Of a DNA stretch of 64,000 bases, positions 55,292 to 63,934 are shown piece after piece. The position numbers were made by a program, and so were the translations under genes. The stretch comes from Flavobacteriaceae bacterium UJ101 (lineage in GTDB: Bacteria; Bacteroidota; Bacteroidia; Flavobacteriales; UJ101): the NCBI GenBank assembly GCA_001880285.1, contig CP016269.1:2118501-2182500 (forward strand). The letters run 5' to 3'. The notes under the pieces are model-generated. The model saw only the letters and a list, made by a program, of their open reading frames with translations. It was not told the origin of the DNA and made no database searches. Numbering within the stretch: the first letter of the stretch is position 1; the number at the start of each line of letters is the position of its first letter.

Positions 55292-55981
55292 TTACACTCT
55301 TACTTGTTCTATTTTTTTATCACTCATGATTACACCATCTTTTAATCGTACAATACGTTTACACATATGGGCGATATCATCTTCATGCGTTACCATTAAA
55401 ATCGTTTTTCCTTCATCATTAATTTCTTGTATAAGACGCATAACTTCATGAGAGGTTTTAGAATCTAAGGCACCTGTAGGCTCATCAGCCAATAATAATT
55501 TAGGTTTTGCAGCTAGAGCACGAGCAATAGCAACACGTTGTTTTTGACCTCCAGAAAGTTCATTAGGCATGTGGGTAGCCCAATCTTTTAGTCCAACACG
55601 TTCTAAATAAGATAGTGCAATTTCTTTTCGCTTATTTCGTGCTACTTTTTGATAATATAAAGGTAGTGCTACGTTTTCTGTTATATTTTTAAAACTGATT
55701 AAATTATATGATTGAAAAATAAATCCTAAAAATTGATTACGATAATTTGCAGCTTTGGTTTCATTAAGCTTTTCAATTCTGAATTCATCTAGATCATAAG
55801 TACCCTCGTCATGCTCGTCTAACATACCAATAATATTCAATAATGTAGATTTTCCAGAACCAGAAGAACCCATAATCGCAACAAATTCACCTTCTTCAAC
55901 ATGTAAATCAATTCCTTTTAAAACATGTAAAGAATTGGAACCCATTTTATACGATTTATGTAGGTTTTTGATTTCAATCAT
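55292..55981 (-). CDS. ABC transporter ATP-binding protein (MacB/LolD type)
   Basis: I choose the start at 55981 (MIEIKNLHKSYKMGSNSLHV, 229 residues). The frame is open to 56110 but that part overlaps the preceding gene and does not match the family. Walker A is GSSGSGKSTLLNIIG, the Q loop FIFQSYNL, signature LSGGQKQRVAIARALA, Walker B LLLADEPTGALDS and switch His in VTHEDDIA. It powers the two downstream permeases and adaptor. It lies 34 bases after the acetyltransferase gene. Confidence 0.96.
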   Translation of the reverse strand: MIEIKNLHKSYKMGSNSLHVLKGIDLHVEEGEFVAIMGSSGSGKSTLLNIIGMLDEHDEGTYDLDEFRIEKLNETKAANYRNQFLGFIFQSYNLISFKNITENVALPLYYQKVARNKRKEIALSYLERVGLKDWATHMPNELSGGQKQRVAIARALAAKPKLLLADEPTGALDSKTSHEVMRLIQEINDEGKTILMVTHEDDIAHMCKRIVRLKDGVIMSDKKIEQVRV

Positions 55982-56015
55982 AGTTACAAATATAAGGTGT
56001 TTATGGGAGATTATT

Positions 56016-56549
56016 TTAATGCTTCTTGATTTTATATACGATGCAGTTTTGTAAGCTAGGATATGAGTGGAGTAAAGGATGTTTGAATTCTTTAATTTTA
56101 TGCATTCCAATTCGTTTCATAACACTTTCAGATGGTTTATTTATTATTGGAGCAATAGAAATGATTTCTTTTAAATTAAGTTGGTTAAAACCATACTCTA
56201 AACATTGTTTTGCTCCTTCTGTTGCATAACCTTTCTTCCAAGATTTTCTTTTTAATCGCCAACCAATATCTACGGAAGGCATAAAATCAGCTTCAAATTC
56301 TTGTTGTGATAAACCAATGAAACCAATAAATTCATTCTTTTCCAAACAATCTACAGCAAAATAACAATACTGATCTTTTTTAAATTGATTATTCATTTTT
56401 TCAATAAAGTTCTCACAATCTTTTTCAGAATATTTTTTTGGAAAGAATTGCATAACATGATCATCTTGATTCATTTCATATAGATCTGCTAAATCATCTA
56501 AATCCCATGTTCTAAAACCAAGGCGTTGTGATTTGAAAATATAATGCAT
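56016..56549 (-). CDS. GNAT family N-acetyltransferase (RimJ/RimL-like)
   Basis: 177 residues beginning YIFKSQRLGFRTWDLDDLAD, typical of the Acetyltransf_3 branch. The acetyl-CoA site is KSWKKGYATEGAKQCLEYGF, followed by ISIAPIINKPSESVMKRIGM, a motif near the end of the fold. The enzyme transfers acetyl to an amino group; the substrate (ribosomal protein N-terminus, small molecule or drug) cannot be told. It lies 9 bases after the ThrE-like gene and 34 before the ATPase gene, so all may share a transcript. Confidence 0.9.
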   Translation of the reverse strand: MHYIFKSQRLGFRTWDLDDLADLYEMNQDDHVMQFFPKKYSEKDCENFIEKMNNQFKKDQYCYFAVDCLEKNEFIGFIGLSQQEFEADFMPSVDIGWRLKRKSWKKGYATEGAKQCLEYGFNQLNLKEIISIAPIINKPSESVMKRIGMHKIKEFKHPLLHSYPSLQNCIVYKIKKH

Positions 56550-56558
56550 AATAGTAAA

Positions 56559-57797
56559 TTAAGATTTCGTATCCTTAAAAGCACCTGAAAAAATCAGTCC
56601 TCCAATAATTCCCATTAAGATAAAAGTTACTTGTTCTACCATATTTACATTATTAGAAGTAGATTCATGTAGAAATACAGAGCTTAAACCAATAAAGGTT
56701 TTACTTCCTGGAACCAAAGTAATAATTCCCTGAGTTAAGAAAACAATTCGAGGAGTATGTGTAATGTTTTTAACAATGGTACTAAGCATAACCGTTGTGA
56801 TGGTTCCTAAAAAAGTACTAAGAAGAATACCTAAAGGAGCCAAAAGATAAATGGTAGCAAAACTTAAAGAACTAACTAATATACTAAAAACAATATCCTT
56901 TTTTCTAACATTAAATAGAGGAATTAAAGTTAATGAGAATAAGGGAATAGCACAGTAACTAATCCACTTAGGTATGTTGTTTATGATGTCATGATGAGGA
57001 ACCTCTATGATTAATGGTAAAAGTTGAAGTCCTAAGATAACACCAAAAAATTGTTTGAATAATGAAATGATGGCATCAGCTAGTTTTGCAGTTCCTGAAA
57101 CCAAACTTTTTGAAGTGATTTCCTCTAAAGCAGTGGTAATAGATAACCCTGGAATAAAGATGATAATTGAAGCCAGAATAGTAAGGGAAATATTAATTTC
57201 AGGAAAAGGAACAGAAAGTAACCCGATGATGATGGTAGCTGTAAAAGAAGCTAATGACTCTAGTGTGCTGGTGATATAATTAGATCTTCTGGCAAAATGT
57301 GTAATAAAACCAATAATAATACCTACAAAAAACGAAACAATAAAGGAAATCCAATTGGTTCCCATTAATAAATTAAAAGCACTAGCAGCAATTCCAAAAG
57401 AAAAAATTTGAAAAGTTGGATGATAATCATTAGGTCGCTTTTTTATGGCTAATAATTGAGACTTAGCATCATCAATTGTAATTTTATTATCCAATAAGTT
57501 TCGTGCAACTTCAACCGAATTTGCTAATGCTCCCAAATTAAATACTCCTGGAGCCACACGTTCAACGTAACTGTAAGTATTTTGATCATGATTTTCGTAA
57601 AAAATATAATTAATGGAAGTCGGCAAATCCATAAAAGTACCTGTGATTTCTTGTCTTTCGGAAACTTTTTTTAAAAAAGATTCTATCTTGTATGAAGGAA
57701 CTCCATAGCGATGTAAAGCTTTGCCTAATTGTATGATAAATTGATATTTTTTAGGTGTACTCAATTCTTTTTGGTTAAGATTTCGACAAAAATACAT
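56559..57797 (-). CDS. Threonine/serine exporter family protein (ThrE type, fused)
   Basis: 412 residues. The N-terminal DUF1212 part has LGKALHRYGVPSYKIESFL, TSINYIFYENHDQNTY and a RVAPGVFNLGALANSVEV motif. About ten hydrophobic segments follow; the first five end the ThrE_1 half (FSFGIAASAFNLLMG, IIIFIPGLSITTALEEITS) and the later ones form the DUF3815-like ThrE_2 half (FVTIPLF-like helices, ITLVPGSKTFIGL). Both halves in one chain make the complete exporter. It probably exports threonine/serine or related small molecules across the inner membrane. It diverges from aroA. Confidence 0.9.
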   Translation of the reverse strand: MYFCRNLNQKELSTPKKYQFIIQLGKALHRYGVPSYKIESFLKKVSERQEITGTFMDLPTSINYIFYENHDQNTYSYVERVAPGVFNLGALANSVEVARNLLDNKITIDDAKSQLLAIKKRPNDYHPTFQIFSFGIAASAFNLLMGTNWISFIVSFFVGIIIGFITHFARRSNYITSTLESLASFTATIIIGLLSVPFPEINISLTILASIIIFIPGLSITTALEEITSKSLVSGTAKLADAIISLFKQFFGVILGLQLLPLIIEVPHHDIINNIPKWISYCAIPLFSLTLIPLFNVRKKDIVFSILVSSLSFATIYLLAPLGILLSTFLGTITTVMLSTIVKNITHTPRIVFLTQGIITLVPGSKTFIGLSSVFLHESTSNNVNMVEQVTFILMGIIGGLIFSGAFKDTKS

Positions 57798-57876
57798 AAA
57801 ACTGTGTACATAACTTGATATTTTAAAGCAGTTTCTAAAAACATTTTACTACTTTAACCGCTTCAAAATATTCTCG

Positions 57877-59076
57877 ATGAAAATTAATGGAAAAATTACG
57901 ATAACAGGTTCTAAAAGTGAAACCAATCGATTGTTGTTATTACAAGCATTATCTGATCATGCATTTGAAATTTTGAATGTTTCTAATTCAAAAGATTCAC
58001 AAGTGATGCAAGCTGCTTTAACTTCAAAAGAAGAGGAAGTTAATATAGGAATTGCAGGAACAGCAATGCGTTTTTTGACGGCTTATTTTGCAGTCAAAGA
58101 AGGAAGAAAAACCATTTTGACGGGAATTGGAAGAATGTTAGAGCGTCCTGTAGGTATTTTAGTAGATGCTTTAAATGAATTAGGAGCAGAGATTACGTTT
58201 GTAAATAAAAAAGGGTATCCACCGTTAGAGATTAGAGGAAAGAAAATTGAAAAGAATTGTATAGAAATTCCTGCAGATGTTAGTAGTCAATACGTTACGG
58301 CATTGATGTTGATCGCTCCTTTTTTGGAGAAAGGATTAACGATACATCTAAAAGGTAAAATAACATCCATCCCCTATATTGAAATGACACAGGGATTGTT
58401 ACAAAGAGTGGGTGTAAAATGTGTTTTTAAAGGGAATCAAATTAAAATAATACCTTCAACTATTTTAATGGAAACACAAACGGTTGAATCGGATTGGAGC
58501 TCGGCATCGTATTATTATTCTTTGCTGGCTATTTCAGATGGAGGAGAAATACAATTAGGATCTTACCGAGAAGATAGTTTGCAAGGTGATAAAGAATTAG
58601 TCACCATCTATAAAAATTTTGGAATTGAATCAGTATTTATAGAAAATCAAGTGATTTTAAAGAAGAAAGAAAATGTTGAACAACCTGATTTTATAGCTCT
58701 GGATTTAAATGATACTCCTGATATTGCACAAACTATAGCGGTGACATGTACCGCATTAAAAATTAAATGTAAACTAACAGGTTTGGCTACCTTGAAAATT
58801 AAAGAAACGGATCGTTTAGAAGCTTTAAAACTCGAATTGTTTAAGTTTGGAGCTCAGGTTATAACAACGAATAATTCTTTAGAGATAAAAGATTTTGGAG
58901 AAGCTCAAGCAAATATCGAAGTTAAAACCTATCATGATCATCGAATGGCTATGGCATTTGCTCCTTTAAAACTATATCATGACTTTACAATTGAAGATCG
59001 AAATGTTGTAGAGAAATCCTATCCAGATTTTTGGAATGATTTTGAAAAATTAGGTATTTCATTTATCGATAAATAA
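57877..59076 (+). CDS. aroA: 3-phosphoshikimate 1-carboxyvinyltransferase (EPSP synthase)
   Basis: Condenses shikimate-3-phosphate with phosphoenolpyruvate in the shikimate pathway to aromatic amino acids. At 399 residues it is slightly short but complete. The N-terminal substrate loop is ITGSKSETNRLLLLQAL, the core motif IGIAGTAMRFLTAYFAV replaces LFLGNAGTAMRPL, RMLERPVGILVDALNELGA follows, SSQYVTALMLIAPFL and SDWSSASYYYSLLA are in the second half, and the C-terminal motifs are LKIKETDRLEALK and YHDHRMAMAFAPLKL. All catalytic Lys, Arg and Asp positions appear intact. It is not near other aro genes. Confidence 0.97.
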   Translation: MKINGKITITGSKSETNRLLLLQALSDHAFEILNVSNSKDSQVMQAALTSKEEEVNIGIAGTAMRFLTAYFAVKEGRKTILTGIGRMLERPVGILVDALNELGAEITFVNKKGYPPLEIRGKKIEKNCIEIPADVSSQYVTALMLIAPFLEKGLTIHLKGKITSIPYIEMTQGLLQRVGVKCVFKGNQIKIIPSTILMETQTVESDWSSASYYYSLLAISDGGEIQLGSYREDSLQGDKELVTIYKNFGIESVFIENQVILKKKENVEQPDFIALDLNDTPDIAQTIAVTCTALKIKCKLTGLATLKIKETDRLEALKLELFKFGAQVITTNNSLEIKDFGEAQANIEVKTYHDHRMAMAFAPLKLYHDFTIEDRNVVEKSYPDFWNDFEKLGISFIDK

Positions 59077-59188
59077 TGTTGTTTCATCTATGTTTTTTGA
59101 TGTTTTATCGTTAACTTGCCTAAAGAGTATAGTTTGGCTTAGGTTTTGAAATAAAAAGTCTAAATGATTAAAAAAATAAAAACACAAC

Positions 59189-59893
59189 ATGAAAATTTTA
59201 AACGTATTTTTCGCTTTAGTAACAGTAGGTATTTTAGCGAGTTGTAGCTCAACACAAAAAGTAACCCAAAAAGATATGAAAACAGAAACATTTTGGATTA
59301 ATAGTGCAAAAGTAGATTGTGTTGGGGTAGGTCCTATGTCTTGTATGCAAGTTCAAAAGGGAGATTATATTCTTTTTGGAAATTGGCAAAATTTTTATGA
59401 TCAGATAGAAGGATTTGATTATGAGCCAGGTTATATCTATAAATTAAAAGTAGAAGTAGAAGATCTAGACCCTAGAATGGTTCCTGCTGATGCATCATCT
59501 AAGCGATATAAATTAGTAGAAGTTTTAAGAAAAGAAGCTGATCAAAAAGCACAAGTAAATGATATTTGGGTATTAGCTCAAATAGAAGGTAAGGATATTA
59601 CAATTTCTGATGAAAAAGAACGACCACGTTTAGAGATTAATTTAGCACAACGTAAAATCATGGGGAAAGGTGTTTGTAATCGTATGTTTGGAGAATTAAA
59701 AAATCTTACAGCAGAAAAAATAGAATTTGGAGCGATAGGAACAACACGTATGATGTGTATTAACAATATGGAGTTAGAAGATCAATATACAAAAACAATT
59801 GGTAATACAGCACAATATGCTATTGAAGAAGGACAATTAATATTGAAAGACGATACAGGAAAAGAAATTCTACGTTTTAAAAAGGTAGATTAA
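59189..59893 (+). CDS. DUF4377 / META domain lipoprotein
   Basis: 234 residues with a lipoprotein signal (VGILASC, Cys19). The DUF4377 domain (about 30-110) is marked by SAKVDCVGVGPMSCMQVQKG and YDQIEGFDYEPGYIYKLKV. The C-terminal META domain (about 120-230) has WVLAQIEGKDI, RPRLEINLAQRKIMGKGVCN and TTRMMCINNMELEDQY, with two Cys that could pair. Proteins of this type (HslJ/YbaY-like) are linked to heat or novobiocin stress in other bacteria; the role here is unknown. It is 112 bases after aroA and ends in its own terminator. Confidence 0.85.
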   Translation: MKILNVFFALVTVGILASCSSTQKVTQKDMKTETFWINSAKVDCVGVGPMSCMQVQKGDYILFGNWQNFYDQIEGFDYEPGYIYKLKVEVEDLDPRMVPADASSKRYKLVEVLRKEADQKAQVNDIWVLAQIEGKDITISDEKERPRLEINLAQRKIMGKGVCNRMFGELKNLTAEKIEFGAIGTTRMMCINNMELEDQYTKTIGNTAQYAIEEGQLILKDDTGKEILRFKKVD

Positions 59894-59918
59894 TTATTCC
59901 GACTTAATAATGAAAGAG

Positions 59919-59945
59919 ATCCCGAACATGTTTCGGGATTTTTTA
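59919..59945 (+). terminator. Terminator of the DUF4377/META gene
   Basis: ATCCCGAA (59919-59926) with TTCGGGAT (59932-59939), followed by a T run. Confidence 0.9.
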
Positions 59946-59992
59946 GTTTTGTAATTATGCAAGGACATAAAAAATAATATAACCTTTCATAT

Positions 59993-60015
59993 TATCAATT
60001 ATCAATTATCAATTT
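59993..60015. repeat. Short tandem repeat ATCAATT (three copies)
   Basis: Three ATCAATT units in a row just upstream of the mutS2 promoter. This short heptamer tract is the only tandem repeat seen between genes here. Confidence 0.5.
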
Positions 60016-60021
60016 TTGAAT

Positions 60022-60029
60022 TACCTTTG
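60022..60029 (+). promoter_or_regulatory. -7 box of the mutS2 operon
   Basis: TACCTTTG is a perfect TAnnTTTG match ending 7 bases before the mutS2 ATG, which would give an almost leaderless transcript. Confidence 0.35.
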
Positions 60030-60036
60030 TTAAAGT

Positions 60037-62205
60037 ATGAAGATTTCAAAGAAAACATTAGCCGATTTAGAGTTTCAAAATGTAATGAATGAGGTGCTAT
60101 TACACTGTAAAAGTGATTTAGCAAAGAAGAAAGCAGAACAAATTCAGCCTATTGAAAATAAAAAAAGATTAATTGCTGAATTAAAGTTTGTTAATGAGTT
60201 TGTTGCTTCATTTGAAAATGAAAATGCGTTTCCTTCCATTGAGTTTGATGAAGTTACTGAAGAAATCAGAATGTTGAATATTGAAGATTCATTTTTAGAA
60301 GCAGATTCCTGTTTAAAAATAAAACGATTATCACAAAGAGCGAATGAAATCATTCAGTTTGTTGAGAAATTTGAAGAATATTATCCCACATTACATGTTT
60401 TGACTTCAAAAGTGCCTTTTACAAAAGAAATTATTAAGAAAATTAATAAAGTTTTTAACCGTTTTGGTGAAGTGAAAGATGATTCTACCCCTTTGTTAAA
60501 AGAAATTAGACAACAAATTGTAAGTCAAAATAGAGCTATATCTGATAAATTTCGTCAAGAATTAAAAAAATACGGTTCACAAGATTATTTAGATACCATT
60601 CAGGAATCAGTGGTAGATAATAAACGCGTTTTAGCGGTAAAATCAGCTTATAGAAGAAAGGTAGTAGGTTCTGTTTTAGGGCAATCTAAAACAGGTTCTA
60701 TTGTGTTTATAGAGCCTGATTCCATGATACGTGTTAATCGTGCTTTACAACAACTGAAAGAGGATGAAAGAGAAGAAGTCGTTAAAGTTTTAAAAGCTTT
60801 AACTGAAGAACTTCGTGAGGATATTGATTTGTTTGGAAAGTACCAAAGTTTACTAGCTCATTTAGATTTTGTGAGAGCGAAGGCAATGTACGCAGAAGAG
60901 ATAGGTGCTATATTACCTGAAATTAATCAAGAACAACACTTAAAATTAATGGATGCTTATCATCCTATCTTATATAAAACGAATAATGAAGAGGGGAAAA
61001 AAACGATTCCACAAAGTATAGAATTGAATGCAAAACAACGAATTATTGCTATTTCAGGTCCAAATGCGGGAGGAAAAAGTATTTCATTAAAGACCATTGG
61101 GTTGTTGCAAGTGATGATTCAAAGTGGCGTATTAATTCCAGTTCATTTTAGAAGTTCCATTTGCTTTTATGATAAGATTTTAACGGATATTGGAGATAAT
61201 CAATCTATTGAAAATCATTTGAGTACCTATAGTTATCGTTTGAAACAAATGCGTTCTTTTTTAAAAGAATGTGATGGGAATACTCTTTTCTTGATTGATG
61301 AATTTGGTACAGGTTCAGATCCTGAATTGGGAGGAGCTTTAGCAGAAGTGTTTTTAGAAGAATTTTATGAACGGGGAGCAGCAGGCGTTCTAACGACACA
61401 TTATACCAATATTAAGTTAAAAATAGAAGAACTCCCACAAGCTGTGAATGCGTGTATGTTATTTAACGAAAGAACCTTAGAGCCTTTGTATGTTTTAGAA
61501 GTAGGACAAGCAGGAAGTTCTTTTACATTTGAAGTAGCTCAAAAGAATGGAATTCCTTATTCTTTATTGAACCGTGCAAAGAAAAAAGTAGAGCGTGATA
61601 CCGTTCGTTTGGATAAAACGATGGTGAAGTTGCAACAAGAAAAGTTCCGAGTAGAAAAATCAAAACAAAAATTAGAAGCTACTGAGCAAAAAGTAGCGCA
61701 AAAGCATGAGACTTTAGAATCCATAAAAGAAAAAGTTGAAGAGAAGTTACATCAATATCAAGAAGCCTATGATCGTAACCAAAAATATATCTCATTGGGT
61801 AAAAAGTTGGATACGCTTGCAGAAAAATATTTTTATAATAAACGTAAGAAAGATTTGATGAAAGAAGCTTTGCGAATTGTAGAAATGGAAAATGCTAAAC
61901 GAAAAAAAGCTACGAAAAAAGAAGTTAAAAAACGTAAAAGTGAACAAGCACAGATTGATAATGAGTTAAAACAAAAAGTAACACCTATTCGTGAAAAGAA
62001 AAAGGTGGATGAAGCTTATGTAAAAGAATTGGAAGCTAAAGAATTAGAAAAATATATTCAAAGTTTGACTGTAGGAAACCGTGTAAAAGTGAAAGATGGA
62101 ACTTCTATTGGAACCATTGATAAAATAGAAAAGAAAGTAGCTTTTGTAAACTTTGGTATCGCCACGATGAAAGTGGCATTAAAAGATTTGAAAAAAGTGA
62201 ATTAA
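60037..62205 (+). CDS. mutS2: MutS2-type DNA-binding ATPase lacking the Smr domain
   Basis: 722 residues. The N-terminal lever and core helices (FQNVMNEVLLHCKSDLAKKKA, SAYRRKVVGSVLGQSKTGSIVF) lead to the MutS ATPase: Walker A SGPNAGGKSISLKTIG near 341-348, Walker B LFLIDEFGTGSDPELGGA near 420 and the TTHYTNIKLKIEEL switch. A long charged coiled coil (about 515-680) ends in a small beta domain (VGNRVKVKDGTSIGTIDKI). The C-terminal Smr nuclease domain of classic MutS2 is absent, so the usual DLHG motif is missing. It may act in recombination control or, as shown for MutS2 in Bacillus, on stalled ribosomes. It heads the MutS2-DinB-HipA-DUF3037 run. Confidence 0.93.
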   Translation: MKISKKTLADLEFQNVMNEVLLHCKSDLAKKKAEQIQPIENKKRLIAELKFVNEFVASFENENAFPSIEFDEVTEEIRMLNIEDSFLEADSCLKIKRLSQRANEIIQFVEKFEEYYPTLHVLTSKVPFTKEIIKKINKVFNRFGEVKDDSTPLLKEIRQQIVSQNRAISDKFRQELKKYGSQDYLDTIQESVVDNKRVLAVKSAYRRKVVGSVLGQSKTGSIVFIEPDSMIRVNRALQQLKEDEREEVVKVLKALTEELREDIDLFGKYQSLLAHLDFVRAKAMYAEEIGAILPEINQEQHLKLMDAYHPILYKTNNEEGKKTIPQSIELNAKQRIIAISGPNAGGKSISLKTIGLLQVMIQSGVLIPVHFRSSICFYDKILTDIGDNQSIENHLSTYSYRLKQMRSFLKECDGNTLFLIDEFGTGSDPELGGALAEVFLEEFYERGAAGVLTTHYTNIKLKIEELPQAVNACMLFNERTLEPLYVLEVGQAGSSFTFEVAQKNGIPYSLLNRAKKKVERDTVRLDKTMVKLQQEKFRVEKSKQKLEATEQKVAQKHETLESIKEKVEEKLHQYQEAYDRNQKYISLGKKLDTLAEKYFYNKRKKDLMKEALRIVEMENAKRKKATKKEVKKRKSEQAQIDNELKQKVTPIREKKKVDEAYVKELEAKELEKYIQSLTVGNRVKVKDGTSIGTIDKIEKKVAFVNFGIATMKVALKDLKKVN

Positions 62206-62262
62206 GAATAGATAAGTTGTAAGTATAAAATGTATTTAAAGTTTTCTTTTTAAATTTAATGC

Positions 62263-62775
62263 ATGGATTTTACAAAAAAATACAGAGAAAATGGTGCTAT
62301 TGGAGCATTGTTAGATGAATATGAAAAAGCAATTGTAGAGTTACAACAAATTCTGAACCCTATTACGAAACAAGAACTCATAACAATAGTTGATGCTAAT
62401 ACGGAAGATGAAGATTGTCGCTCCATTCAAACGATCCTAACTCATATAGTAAGTTCAGGCTATCATTATATAATTAAAATTCGTGAGAATCTTGGCGAAA
62501 AACCAGAGGTTAAAGAAAAGGCTACTTTTCAAAGAAATACTATTGAAGAGTACGCTGTTAGTTTAAATGAAATGTTTCAATTTTCTGAAAAGCTTTTTAA
62601 AGACTACCCTAACTTAGAATTGGAAATTATAGAACGAAAAGATAAAATTCATACAACATACGGGCAAGTTTATGATTATGAACAGTTATTAGAACATGCC
62701 ATTGTACATGTTTTAAGACACAGAAGACAAATAGAACGATTTTTAATAAAATTGAAGAAAGAATCGTATTTTTGA
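62263..62775 (+). CDS. DinB family protein (DinB-like four-helix bundle)
   Basis: 170 residues, all helical. The three metal-binding His positions of the DinB/YfiT fold can be traced to SIQTILTHIVSSGYHYI (first), and the LLEHAIVHVLRHRRQIERFL helix (others). Such proteins act as metal-dependent thiol transferases or hydrolases, mostly of unknown substrate. The gene lies 57 bases after mutS2 and 3 bases before the kinase gene, so it is part of the same run. Confidence 0.8.
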   Translation: MDFTKKYRENGAIGALLDEYEKAIVELQQILNPITKQELITIVDANTEDEDCRSIQTILTHIVSSGYHYIIKIRENLGEKPEVKEKATFQRNTIEEYAVSLNEMFQFSEKLFKDYPNLELEIIERKDKIHTTYGQVYDYEQLLEHAIVHVLRHRRQIERFLIKLKKESYF

Positions 62776-62778
62776 AGA

Positions 62779-63573
62779 ATGAATAACGCATTAGACTTAA
62801 GAACTGTAAAAGTTTCACGTTATATAATCCCTTTACGAGAAGGAGGTTCCCTTCCTGCTTTGGTTGAGGTTGATGATGATTTTAAATATGTACTCAAGTT
62901 TAGAGGAGCGGGTCATGGTACAAAAGCCTTAATTTCAGAGTTAATAGGAGGTACAATTGCTAAAATACTTGGATTGCAAATTCCTGAACTGGTTTTTGCA
63001 GAATTAGATGAAGATTTTGGAAGAACGGAAGGAGATGAAGAAATTCAAGATTTATTAAAAGCAAGTGTAGGAACAAATTTAGCTTTACATTACCTTTCAG
63101 GATCTGTTAATTTTGATCCAGAAGTAACGTCAGTAGACTCCTTGTTGGCTTCAAAAATTGTTTGGCTCGATGCTTTTATTACCAATGTTGACCGAACTTT
63201 TCGAAATACGAATATGCTGATGTGGAAAAAAGAACTGTGGCTTATTGATCATGGGGCTTCTTTATACTTTCATCATTCATGGGATAATTGGGAAAAACAC
63301 GCAACCAGTCCATTTTCCTTAATAAAGGACCATGTGCTACTTCCCAAAGCCTCTAAATTAAAAGAAGTAGATCAAGATTTTAAACAAGTTTTAACATCAG
63401 AAAGAATAGATGAAATTGTTAATTTAATACCAGATGATTGGTTGTATTGGAAAGATACATTTGATACTCCAGATCAATTACGAAATGTGTACAAAGAATT
63501 TTTAACTCGAAGACTTTCCTCTAGCGAAGTTTTTGTAAAAGAAGCTCAAAATGCAAGAGAAAAATATATATGA
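62779..63573 (+). CDS. HipA-like kinase (short HipA_2 type)
   Basis: 264 residues, much shorter than HipA (about 440). The N-lobe has PALVEVDDDFKYVLKFRGAG and HGTKALISELIGGTIAKILG (nucleotide and Glu helix). The C-lobe has the catalytic segment LDAFITNVDRTFRNTNML (Asp and Asn) and the metal-binding Asp in LWLIDHGASLYFHH, equivalent to the DFG Asp. The kinase residues appear present, so it may phosphorylate a protein or small molecule. No HipB-like DNA-binding antitoxin is next to it; instead the DUF3037 gene overlaps its end by 23 bases. Its function is not established. Confidence 0.82.
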   Translation: MNNALDLRTVKVSRYIIPLREGGSLPALVEVDDDFKYVLKFRGAGHGTKALISELIGGTIAKILGLQIPELVFAELDEDFGRTEGDEEIQDLLKASVGTNLALHYLSGSVNFDPEVTSVDSLLASKIVWLDAFITNVDRTFRNTNMLMWKKELWLIDHGASLYFHHSWDNWEKHATSPFSLIKDHVLLPKASKLKEVDQDFKQVLTSERIDEIVNLIPDDWLYWKDTFDTPDQLRNVYKEFLTRRLSSSEVFVKEAQNAREKYI

Positions 63574-63934
63574 ATACGCGATCATTCGTTTAGTTCCTAA
63601 AGTAGAACGTGAAGAATTTTTTAATGTAGGATTGGTTCTTTTTTGTAAACATCAAAAATTTATTCGGATGCAATACCATCTTTGCCAAGATAAGTTTGCA
63701 TTAATTGCACCAGATCTAGAATATGAAACTGTTTTGGAAAACTTAGAAGCCTTTCAAAAAATTGCAGATGGAACTTCATTATCGAGTCCTATTGCTCAAT
63801 TAGATATAGCTGAACGCTTTCGTTGGCTAACGGCATTACGAAGTTCTGTTATACAAACTTCTCGTCCACACTCTGGAAAAACTCATGATTTAGAAAAAAC
63901 CTTTCAAAGACTTTTTGAAGAGATGGTTGAATAA
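63551..63934 (+). CDS. DUF3037 family protein
   Basis: 127 residues beginning YEYAIIRLVPKVEREEFFNVG, the DUF3037 signature, with LVLFCKHQKFI and the closing RFRWLTALRSSVIQTSRPH segment. No membrane or signal segment, so cytoplasmic. Its ATG lies 23 bases inside the preceding kinase gene, giving translational coupling. DUF3037 genes commonly accompany HipA_2 kinases; the partnership suggests a regulator or substrate of the kinase, but this is inference. Confidence 0.85.
   Translation: MQEKNIYEYAIIRLVPKVEREEFFNVGLVLFCKHQKFIRMQYHLCQDKFALIAPDLEYETVLENLEAFQKIADGTSLSSPIAQLDIAERFRWLTALRSSVIQTSRPHSGKTHDLEKTFQRLFEEMVE

Noticed and set aside
55982-56110. Upstream extension of the ABC ATPase frame
   Set aside because: The family N-terminus begins at the ATG at 55981; the extension overlaps the acetyltransferase gene and matches nothing.
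59993-60015. CRISPR-like or iteron array at the ATCAATT tandem repeat
   Set aside because: Only three 7-base units without spacers; too short for a CRISPR, and no origin features are nearby.
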